Below, piece by piece: positions 57,643 through 64,000 of a DNA stretch of 64,000 nt (position 1 is the stretch's first letter; each line of letters opens with the position of its first letter). The position numbers and the translations under genes are program-made. The DNA lies in assembly GCF_024305035.1 (NCBI RefSeq), contig NZ_JAMWZB010000008.1, positions 62,001 to 126,000 on the forward strand, given 5' to 3'. The notes below the pieces were generated by a model. It was not told the DNA's origin and ran no database searches. It worked only from the letters and a program-made list of their open reading frames with translations. Source of the stretch: Algoriphagus sp. (lineage in GTDB: Bacteria > Bacteroidota > Bacteroidia > Cytophagales > Cyclobacteriaceae).

Positions 57643-58551
57643 ATGAAACTCAACCTAACCTATCTTTCATTTCTCATTTTATTCCTCACAAGAAGTATGG
57701 GAATCGCTCAAGTACCCGAAGGAATCCAAAGTGAATTGGTCATCCTCAATGTCAAAACCGGGGAAGAAAAACAAATTCTGAAAGAAGAGCGGCATTTTGA
57801 AGCACCCAATTGGTCGCGTGATGGAAATTATTTATTGATCAATGCCGCTGGAAAGCTGGAAAAAGTCGCTTTGGATGGCACCAAGTTGGGTCAGCTTTTT
57901 CCTGATCAAATCTCCCGGGTTAATAATGACCACGGAATCAGCTTTGATGGGGAAACCCTGGTTTTCAGCAAAAATGACGAAGGGAAAAGCTCGCGTATTT
58001 ACACCATTCCCATGGCAGGAGGCGAACCTACGCTCATTACCCCAAACTATCCCAGCTATTGGCATGGCATCAGCCCGGATGGACAAATGCTCGCCTACTG
58101 TGCTGAGCGAGATGGAGCCTGGGACATCTTTGTCATCCCGACTGTGGGCGGAGAGGAAATCCGATTAACGGACACAGAAGGGCTGGATGATGGACCGGAA
58201 TATTCCTACGATGGCAAATGGATCTACTTCAACAGCCACCGAACCGGAAGGATGCAAGCCTATCGGATGAAACCCGATGGGAGCGGACAAGAGCAACTGA
58301 CTTTTGATGAGTTGGACAACTGGTTTCCCCATCCCTCACCGGACAATAAAAGCGCAGTGATCATTTCTTACCTCGAAGACCAAAAAGGTGCACATCCCTT
58401 TGGCAAAGACGTGAAGCTTCGATTACTCGACGTAGAAACCAAGGAAATCCAAGACCTGACTGGCGTGTTTTACGGCGGCCAAGGCACCATCAATGTGCAC
58501 TCTTGGTCACCGGATGGGGAGTGGATTGCTTTTGTGAGGTATTACAGATGA
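57643..58551 (+). CDS. Exported TolB-like beta-propeller protein
   Basis: A 302-residue periplasmic or surface protein. Signal peptide MKLNLTYLSFLILFLTRSMG, cut near GIA-Q. At least five PD40 repeats, each of the S-x-D-G-x-x-(I/L) type: APNWSRDGNYLLINAAG, YWHGISPDGQMLAYCAERD, GPEYSYDGKWIYFNSH, FPHPSPDNKSAVII, and HSWSPDGEWIAFVRYYR at the end. TolB-type propellers act in protein-protein contacts; no partner is evident. It ends four bases before the decayed DUF502 fragment. Confidence 0.85.
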   Translation: MKLNLTYLSFLILFLTRSMGIAQVPEGIQSELVILNVKTGEEKQILKEERHFEAPNWSRDGNYLLINAAGKLEKVALDGTKLGQLFPDQISRVNNDHGISFDGETLVFSKNDEGKSSRIYTIPMAGGEPTLITPNYPSYWHGISPDGQMLAYCAERDGAWDIFVIPTVGGEEIRLTDTEGLDDGPEYSYDGKWIYFNSHRTGRMQAYRMKPDGSGQEQLTFDELDNWFPHPSPDNKSAVIISYLEDQKGAHPFGKDVKLRLLDVETKEIQDLTGVFYGGQGTINVHSWSPDGEWIAFVRYYR

Positions 58552-58554
58552 GTT

Positions 58555-58650
58555 TCACTTCAAACTCGAAACCCCGCCAGAAACCATCAACTTCATCACA
58601 TCGGTGCTTTTGACGCCTTGGAGTGCTTCGCCATTGTGAGGCAAACAATA
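58555..58650 (-). pseudogene. Decayed copy of the DUF502 gene 3' end
   Basis: Read on the minus strand, this piece encodes ALQGVKSTDVMKLMVSGGVS then SLK-stop, matching the C-terminus of the intact DUF502 gene at 60099-60653 (LQGVKSTDVMKFMVSGGVSS). It is about 75 bases of near-identity followed by fading similarity. It lies at the left edge of the cassette and 3' of the propeller lipoprotein gene, so an insertion duplicated or replaced the DUF502 end. Confidence 0.85.
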
Positions 58651-58654
58651 ATTT

Positions 58655-59713
58655 CTACCGCAATTCTTCCGGTAAATCAAAAATAGCTATTCCAGGGTCT
58701 TCGTCGGTGGTTAATCCAAATATTTTATTTTGTTCTTGATCTACCACAATCGAACTAATAGATCGGTCTAGTTCTAAATTGTAAATAGGCTGACCTTCCC
58801 TCGAAAAAACGAAAATTTTTCTGGCTAATTCATTGGTTTTAAAATAGTGGTCATGACTAAAACCTCCATATAAAGCAAAAATAAATTTATCTGTAATATA
58901 AACATCTCGATAACGAAATGGATTAGAAATCGGAATATTCACCCCATCATTAGGTTGGTAAAATTCAAAAGGGGGAAGCATTAAGGAAGGCCCATCAATA
59001 ATTTTGATTTCTTCAGATTCAGGATAGAAAATTTCTAACCTATCTCGAAAAATCGACGCTTTTACAAATAAATTAAAATCATCATCTGTACGAAACCAGC
59101 CATCATTTAATGTGAAGTGATGGAAATAGGACATGTCCTCTTTTCCTTCTATCTGTTCCCATTCACCATAGCCCTTGATTTCACTTCCATAAAAATCAAC
59201 TTTTAAATACTTATGGTTGTCAAATGTGGGTATCCCAAAAAATGAAGAATCAGGTAAAAGATAAGCATAGCCTAGAACAGTATTTGACGAAGGCATTTTA
59301 AATTCTGAAACTGCCAGCCTAGAACTATCATAGATATCATACTTTACAAATTTACGATCTGTTCCACTATAAATTAAAAAGGAACTATCTGATTCTAATT
59401 GATTGAACATATCAGCAGAAGGAATTTCCATGGGGCCATATCCATTTACACCTTTAGAATTAAAATAGGTCAAAGGGTTCTTTTTTAAAATATGGACAAG
59501 AGGAAGATCAAAAGAGATTCTCCTATCTTCTAGAATGATCAAAAAATCTCCATCACTATAAATATCAAGGGGATCAATAATTTGTTCAAAATATGTTTTC
59601 TCGGAAATAAGTTGAATAACCTCAAGCTCATCTAGATTCAAAATATTTTCGTCTGATTCTGAGCATGCGCAAAATGAACAAAGGAATAGAAATAGGTAAT
59701 ATTTTAATTTCAT
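58655..59713 (-). CDS. Six-bladed beta-propeller lipoprotein
   Basis: A 352-residue lipoprotein. The ATG at 59713 gives MKLKYYLFLFLCSFCACSES, with the lipobox CSFCAC, so the mature N-terminus is probably Cys16. The rest is acidic beta-propeller sequence of the six-bladed TolB-like type (BF3800-like) common in Bacteroidota: IDPLDIYSDGDFLIILEDR, SNTVLGYAYLLPD, FGIPTFDNHKYL and RYRDVYITDKFIFALYGG. Genes of this family often sit beside NVEALA-type small peptides, as here. It is AT-richer than its neighbours, consistent with arrival by transfer. Confidence 0.85.
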   Translation of the reverse strand: MKLKYYLFLFLCSFCACSESDENILNLDELEVIQLISEKTYFEQIIDPLDIYSDGDFLIILEDRRISFDLPLVHILKKNPLTYFNSKGVNGYGPMEIPSADMFNQLESDSSFLIYSGTDRKFVKYDIYDSSRLAVSEFKMPSSNTVLGYAYLLPDSSFFGIPTFDNHKYLKVDFYGSEIKGYGEWEQIEGKEDMSYFHHFTLNDGWFRTDDDFNLFVKASIFRDRLEIFYPESEEIKIIDGPSLMLPPFEFYQPNDGVNIPISNPFRYRDVYITDKFIFALYGGFSHDHYFKTNELARKIFVFSREGQPIYNLELDRSISSIVVDQEQNKIFGLTTDEDPGIAIFDLPEELR

Positions 59714-59777
59714 ATATAAAATGATAGTCGAAAACAATAAAATAAAGAAGGGAGAATAAATCTCCCTATTCTAAAAT

Positions 59778-59987
59778 TTAAGGACAAGTTGGATGATCAT
59801 AGAGCTTATAATCTGTACGCCACAAGGTACCATCCATATCCCAGCATCCTGTACTTGTGGATTGGCAGCAAATCCAACTGAAATAATCAATTGGGCCCAC
59901 AGGCTCCTCGCTCTGACCCATTGATGGAATGGAGGACACAAGAAGCAGGGCTAGCCCCGCAAAATAAACCTTGATTTTTTAAAACAT
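59778..59987 (-). pseudogene. NVEALA-like small Cys-rich peptide with a stop at codon 3
   Basis: From ATG 59987 the frame reads MF-stop-KIKVYFAGLALLLVSS, then SIPSMGQSEEPVGPIDYFSW, ICCQST, TGCWD and HPTCP-stop. Without the TAA it is a normal 69-residue secreted peptide with signal and four Cys, similar in build to NVEALA peptides. AAA to TAA (one A-to-T change) would restore it. A non-standard start after the stop is the alternative, but no good codon is present. Confidence 0.6.
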
Positions 59988-60038
59988 GATAAAAGAGTTT
60001 AAGTGTAAAATAAATTAAATGCCATTAAAATGACAGGT

Positions 60039-60070
60039 GAAAGAAAGAAAGAAAGAAAGAAAGAAAGAAA
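60039..60070 (+). repeat. (GAAA)8 tetranucleotide tract
   Basis: Eight perfect GAAA units, about 50 bases upstream of the ATG of the small-peptide gene on the minus strand and about 30 bases from the DUF502 stop. Tetranucleotide tracts of this length can vary by slippage and change promoter spacing. Confidence 0.93.
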
Positions 60071-60098
60071 CAAGGAATTAGTTAAATTTTTTGAAAAA

Positions 60099-60653
60099 TT
60101 ATTTCAAACTCGAAACCCCGCCAGAAACCATAAACTTCATCACATCGGTACTTTTAACTCCTTGGAGTGGTTTGACTTTGTCCCGAGGCACCAAAAATAC
60201 ATTTCCGGAAACATTGTAACTGTGCGGAAAATATACCGCGATCAGTTCAGGTTCACCGATAATAGACAAGTCTTCCTGGGTAATAAAGCCCAGACGGGAT
60301 AGATTCTCAGAAACCTGCACAATGACCGGCGCGCTAAACTTTTTCTTCTCACCCACAAAAGCCCCCATCAAATCTTTGATGGAGGTATAGAGTAAATTAA
60401 CCAAAGGAATCCTCACCAATCCCCGCTCAAACCACTCGAACACCCGTCCAGTCAAAAATAAACTAGCCAGATAGCCGATAAATGTAATCAAACCCAAAAC
60501 CATCAGGATTCCTATACCCGGGATAGGTACAGGAATCAGGTTGTCCAAGAAGAGGAATATGGCATAAATCACATACGCTGTCACTGCCAAGGGGGTCAAA
60601 AACAGCAAGCCCCGGAGAAAATAGGCCACTATTCTTCGATAGGTAAATGCCAT
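60099..60653 (-). CDS. DUF502 membrane protein
   Basis: A 184-residue inner-membrane protein with two helices (about residues 8-32 and 48-68). It contains LRGLLFLTPLAVTAYVIYAI and GRVFEWFERGLVRIPLVNLL, then the soluble part SIKDLMGAF and VFLVPRDKVKPLQGVKSTDV, matching DUF502. Role unknown; some members influence membrane stress responses. Its 3' end is partly duplicated at 58555-58650. Confidence 0.88.
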   Translation of the reverse strand: MAFTYRRIVAYFLRGLLFLTPLAVTAYVIYAIFLFLDNLIPVPIPGIGILMVLGLITFIGYLASLFLTGRVFEWFERGLVRIPLVNLLYTSIKDLMGAFVGEKKKFSAPVIVQVSENLSRLGFITQEDLSIIGEPELIAVYFPHSYNVSGNVFLVPRDKVKPLQGVKSTDVMKFMVSGGVSSLK

Positions 60654-60711
60654 ACTAAGTCAGTTAAGAAAAAGAGGTTTGAAACATCGAAATTATTTTA
60701 GATTTCGGAAT

Positions 60712-61332
60712 TTAATCCAATAATTTGATTTTCACGCTTCGATAGTAAATTACACTTTCAGGATCATGGGCTTGCAGCGCAAGGGTACCCGAGCTGAGTT
60801 TTTTAGTTCCCAAGTCACCCGTCCTCATTTCAGACTCATCGTATTCATTGATTGTCTCCCCGTTGATTTTCACGATGATTTTACCCCCCTCAACGATGAT
60901 ATGCTGAGAGTACCACTCTCCATCCTCTACGAATACCTCACGCACATCCTGAAATGAATAGACGCTTCCTGTTTTTCGCCAGTCGGAATGGGATTGATTG
61001 ACTTGAATTTCATAACCTACATTTGGCCAACCCTCTTCTTGGTATTCGGTATGAATAAAAATACCCGAATTGGCCTTGGGCATGGTCTTCACCTCTACCA
61101 TCAATTCGAAATTATCAAAATCATGATTCCCCACAGGTCCATTGTAAAAAGCATGGGCACGAGGACCTTCCACTTTGAGTTGACCATCGACTATTTGAAA
61201 GGATTCGGGATTTTCAGAGATTTTCCATCCATCGAGATTTTCTCCATTGAAAAGTTCGATCCATTCCCCTTGTTGAGAAAAAACGGGAAAACTGAACATG
61301 AGTAAGGCTAGGATTGCAAATAGGTTTTTCAT
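60712..61332 (-). CDS. Exported DUF1080/3-keto-disaccharide hydrolase domain protein
   Basis: A 206-residue protein with signal MKNLFAILALLMFSFPVFSQ; the ATG at 61332 is chosen, since the open frame continues upstream without likeness. The DUF1080 domain (jelly roll) begins EWIELFNGENLDGWKISENP and has NSGIFIHTEYQEEGWPNVGYE and ITVEGG-like strands, ending with LALQAHDPESVIYYRSVKIK. The family includes enzymes that cleave 3-keto-disaccharides. It lies after the nqr terminator. Confidence 0.88.
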   Translation of the reverse strand: MKNLFAILALLMFSFPVFSQQGEWIELFNGENLDGWKISENPESFQIVDGQLKVEGPRAHAFYNGPVGNHDFDNFELMVEVKTMPKANSGIFIHTEYQEEGWPNVGYEIQVNQSHSDWRKTGSVYSFQDVREVFVEDGEWYSQHIIVEGGKIIVKINGETINEYDESEMRTGDLGTKKLSSGTLALQAHDPESVIYYRSVKIKLLD

Positions 61333-61431
61333 GATAGGCTGTATATTGTTTGAAATTAAAGTTAAAAACAATTCTTGGGATCTGATCGACCATTGAAACA
61401 AAAGCCAAATGCCCACTTTTAATACCTAAAG

Positions 61432-61463
61432 AAAAAGCCCCGAAAATCACTCTTCGGGGCTTT
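61432..61463 (-). terminator. Terminator after nqrE
   Basis: AAAGCCCCGAA and TTCGGGGCTTT form an 11-base-pair stem with an eight-base loop and a T run on the minus strand. It closes the nqr operon just after nqrE, before any nqrF could appear. Confidence 0.92.
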
Positions 61464-61483
61464 GAAATTTTAGAAGTAAATCC

Positions 61484-62095
61484 TTACAAATCAATTCCCA
61501 TGAAGGACATAAAGGCAATCCCCATCAATCCAGTCAAAAGCATGGTAATACCTAATCCTTTTAATCCATTAGGAACATGAGAGTATTTCAACTTTTCGCG
61601 GATGGCAGCCAAAGCTACGATCGCCAAAAAGAAACCCGTACCCGATCCGAAACCATAAACGGCTGATTCGGCAAGCGTGTAGTCTCGTTGAGCCATAAAT
61701 AGGGAACCACCAAGAATTGCACAGTTTACCGCAATCAAGGGCAGGAAAATACCCAATGCACCATAAAGTGCAGGAGCAAATTTTTCTACCACCATTTCAA
61801 CTAACTGCACCATCGCAGCAATAATGGCGATAAACATAATGAATCGAAGGAAAGTCAAATCAATGCTAGCTAGTTCTCCACTTACCCAGGTCAAAGCTCC
61901 TTCTTTAAGTACAAATTCATTCAAAAGCCAATTAACTGGAACAGTCACCGTTAGTACAAAGATTACTGCTGCCCCAAGTCCAAGAGCTGTACTTACTTTT
62001 TTGGAAACCGCCAAAAATGAACACATTCCCAGGAAGTAAGCAAAAACCATATTGTCGATAAAGATCGACCGAATACCTAAACTAAATAAATCCAT
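61484..62095 (-). CDS. nqrE: Na+-NQR subunit E
   Basis: A 203-residue membrane subunit of Na+-translocating NADH:quinone oxidoreductase, with six helices. The ATG at 62095 ([20 protein letters not shown]) is preferred to one 18 codons upstream. Conserved Cys lie in [11 protein letters not shown] and [12 protein letters not shown], both thought to hold the intramembrane Fe centre with NqrD. It starts 14 bases after the nqrD stop. Confidence 0.95.
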   Translation of the reverse strand: MDLFSLGIRSIFIDNMVFAYFLGMCSFLAVSKKVSTALGLGAAVIFVLTVTVPVNWLLNEFVLKEGALTWVSGELASIDLTFLRFIMFIAIIAAMVQLVEMVVEKFAPALYGALGIFLPLIAVNCAILGGSLFMAQRDYTLAESAVYGFGSGTGFFLAIVALAAIREKLKYSHVPNGLKGLGITMLLTGLMGIAFMSFMGIDL

Positions 62096-62109
62096 TTCTT
62101 CTTTCGATT

Positions 62110-62793
62110 TTAGTGTTCTACGTAACCAGTTTTCGTCCGCTGTATCCAAATAATCAACCCGAGGATGATAAACGCTCCAACAGGAGAAACCATCAATCCG
62201 TTAGTCGCCAATTGAAAATCCGAGCCAAATATTCCAGATACGTAATCAAATACCGGAATCCCAAACACCGAACCTGAACCCCACAGCTCTCTAAAGAAAG
62301 CTACCGCAAGAATAATCCAAGCATAGCCTAAGGCAGATCCAAATCCGTCAAGCACTGAATCGTAGGGTTTATTCCCCAAAGCAAAAGCTTCCAGTCTTCC
62401 CATTACAATACAGTTGGTGATAATCAGCCCGACAAAAACAGAAAGTTCCTTATACATGTCATAGGCAAAAGCCCTCAAAACTTCCGAAACTAAGGTTACC
62501 AAGGTCGCGACTACTGCCAATTGTACAATAATTCGCACTCGACTTGGGATGGTATTTCTCATAAGTGAAATGACCAAGTTGGACATGACAACCACGAAAA
62601 TTACCGAAATAGCCATCACCAAGGTAGGCTTCATTTGTGTGGTAACTGCAAGCGCAGAGCAAATCCCCAATACCTGAATGGTGATCGGGTTATCGTCTAC
62701 TAGAGGGTCTGTTACTAATTTTTTTCTTCGCTTCGAAAAAAGTGCCTCTGCTGGCTTTTTTTCAATTGCTTTTTCTACTGTTTCAGCACTCAT
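62110..62793 (-). CDS. nqrD: Na+-NQR subunit D
   Basis: A 227-residue membrane subunit with six helices. It has [20 protein letters not shown] with the first Cys, and [20 protein letters not shown] with the second, pairing with NqrE as the intramembrane Fe site. The N-terminus carries about 25 extra charged residues ([14 protein letters not shown]). Confidence 0.95.
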   Translation of the reverse strand: MSAETVEKAIEKKPAEALFSKRRKKLVTDPLVDDNPITIQVLGICSALAVTTQMKPTLVMAISVIFVVVMSNLVISLMRNTIPSRVRIIVQLAVVATLVTLVSEVLRAFAYDMYKELSVFVGLIITNCIVMGRLEAFALGNKPYDSVLDGFGSALGYAWIILAVAFFRELWGSGSVFGIPVFDYVSGIFGSDFQLATNGLMVSPVGAFIILGLIIWIQRTKTGYVEH

Positions 62794-62823
62794 AGTGTTG
62801 TTTATTCAGTGGATTCTATATAA

Positions 62824-63591
62824 TTAATTAGCTGCTGCTACAGCTTGATTTGATTTTTTGGAATCAATGTAAGCCTGATAATGACCCAAATAATTCTCTA
62901 CCATGGCGTTTACACCGTTTGCAGTGATCGTGGCTCCAGACATTCCATCCACTTTATGCGGATCTGAAGAATAATCTTTCCCTTCTCCTTTTTGCATTTC
63001 AATCGCTACTAACTCCCCAGAATCGTTGTAAATTTTCTTTCCTACATACCGGTTCTGAACCTCACCTTCAGTGATTCTAGCTCCCAGCCCTGGGGTTTCT
63101 CCCGCGTGTGCCAAAGTAATCCCTCCAACCGTATTCATATCAGTTTCCAAAGCCATATAGCCCCAGATTGCATCCCAAAGGCCTGCTCCATAAAGTGGGA
63201 ATACATAGGATTCAACTGCTTCAGGATTTCCCTCTTCATGAAATATAAATACAGGGTAAAGTCGCTCTTCAGCAGGTCTTTTGTAGTTTTTACCAATATC
63301 TACTGTCTCAGCGGTAACTGAAGCACCATCTTGCTCGGTAACCTCTTTACCATTAATATCGACCACGATGGAGGAAATCCGGGAGTTATAATATTCATTC
63401 ACCTCTTCGGGAGCCATCGCATCAATTTCTTCTGCAGAAATTACTGCACCTAAAATCTGTTTTTTCTTGTCCAATGCTTCAGCTTCACGCTGCATTGGAC
63501 CTAATACCTGGGATGTACCCGAAAGTAACAAACCCAAGACTACGGTCAAAATGACCGAAAATACAATGATATATCCGTTAGACTGTTGCAC
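62824..63591 (-). CDS. nqrC: Na+-NQR subunit C
   Basis: A 255-residue subunit with one N-terminal helix (residues 6-27) and a periplasmic domain that carries covalent FMN on Thr in [12 protein letters not shown] (about residues 215-226). The start is a GTG (63591) that overlaps the nqrB stop by 14 bases; no ATG gives a correct N-terminus. Confidence 0.94.
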   Translation of the reverse strand: MQQSNGYIIVFSVILTVVLGLLLSGTSQVLGPMQREAEALDKKKQILGAVISAEEIDAMAPEEVNEYYNSRISSIVVDINGKEVTEQDGASVTAETVDIGKNYKRPAEERLYPVFIFHEEGNPEAVESYVFPLYGAGLWDAIWGYMALETDMNTVGGITLAHAGETPGLGARITEGEVQNRYVGKKIYNDSGELVAIEMQKGEGKDYSSDPHKVDGMSGATITANGVNAMVENYLGHYQAYIDSKKSNQAVAAAN

Positions 63592-64000
63592 GTTGTAACC
63601 TCCTTGTTTTGTTAGCTTTTACTACATAATAATCAATCAGTGGAGCAAAGACGTTCATAAATAGAACGGCTAGCATTATTCCTTCAGGATAAGCTGGATT
63701 GGTCACTCGGATAATCACGGTCAGCATACCAATTAATAATCCATAAATCCATTTACCAGTTTCGGTCTGCGAGGCTGATACCGGGTCTGTAGCCATAAAG
63801 ACAATTCCAAATGCCAAGCCTCCCATCACCCAGTGATATTGCGGAGGCATAGCCATGTATTCATTCACTGCCAATAGGTTCATCACCAAGCCCATCAAAT
63901 AAGCACCAGCAAATCCCGACACGATGATTTTCCAGCTGGCTACCCCAGTTGCGATCAAAATCACTGCTCCGACTAGAGCCATTAACGTGGAAGTTTCCCC
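63578..64000 (-). CDS. nqrB: Na+-NQR subunit B, N-terminus outside the window
   Basis: The last 140 residues of NqrB. The frame continues past the first ATG in the window and is open at the edge ([13 protein letters not shown]), the family's GETST segment with its FMN-linked Thr. Later segments are [20 protein letters not shown] and [22 protein letters not shown] sequence ([20 protein letters not shown]). nqrA is expected beyond the right edge. Confidence 0.95.
   Translation of the reverse strand, partial: GETSTLMALVGAVILIATGVASWKIIVSGFAGAYLMGLVMNLLAVNEYMAMPPQYHWVMGGLAFGIVFMATDPVSASQTETGKWIYGLLIGMLTVIIRVTNPAYPEGIMLAVLFMNVFAPLIDYYVVKANKTRRLQRATV

Noticed and set aside
60030..60302. 90-codon plus-strand ORF through the GAAA tract
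   Set aside because: It translates the simple repeat (KKERKKER) and then runs antisense to DUF502.

Overview
The window looks like a chromosomal segment of a Bacteroidota bacterium, most likely order Cytophagales, close to Algoriphagus/Cyclobacteriaceae. Support: small Bacteroidota-specific neighbours (DUF4295, DUF5522), an OprO/P-type porin, DnaE with a fused N-terminal proofreading exonuclease, a Tgt without its zinc cysteines, Na+-NQR genes, few Shine-Dalgarno sites, and promoter elements of the TTG / TAnnTTTG type. Family names come from motif recognition by eye; no database was searched.

Layout. 1-15.3 kb (minus): three giant genes, tightly spaced and probably cotranscribed, encoding about 2204, 1084 and more than 1820 residues, with no recognisable function. 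15.6-19.1 kb (minus): a porin, a HAD phosphatase and ornithine aminotransferase. 19.1-23.7 kb (plus): a DUF5522 peptide, ribosomal genes rpmB-rpmG-DUF4295, ftsY, then an SPFH/membrane-protein/ribbon-helix-helix operon and a coiled-coil exported protein. 23.7-26.6 kb: rimO, truA and an exported protein. 26.64-27.97 kb: an IS3-family element with a ruined orfA and an intact orfB. 28-39.4 kb (minus): a complete branched-chain amino acid operon, ilvD-ilvB-ilvN-ilvC-leuA-leuC-leuD-(leuA/cimA paralogue)-leuB. It is preceded by a promoter, a leader peptide full of Val/Leu/Ile codons, and mutually exclusive antiterminator and terminator hairpins, which together form a classical attenuator.

39.7-46.4 kb: ispE (plus); tgt, an Lpt-type permease and an EamA transporter (minus); a glycosyltransferase, an ECF sigma factor and rsmG (plus). 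46.4-50.2 kb is accessory: an AAA/DUF4143 ATPase behind three evenly spaced near-palindromes, two related beta-barrel proteins, and a short secreted protein that looks truncated. 50.7-58.6 kb (plus): dnaE, trxA, the selenouridine pair mnmH-selD and a TolB-like propeller. 58.6-60.1 kb: an inserted cassette (six-bladed propeller lipoprotein plus a small Cys-rich exported peptide) bounded by two copies of the 3' end of a DUF502 gene, with a (GAAA)8 tract inside. 60.1-64 kb (minus): DUF502, a DUF1080 protein and nqrB(partial)-nqrC-nqrD-nqrE, closed by a terminator and lacking nqrF.

The best candidates for undescribed biology are the giant three-gene operon, the ilv-leu attenuator, the palindrome-controlled ATPase, and the propeller/peptide cassette at the DUF502 end.
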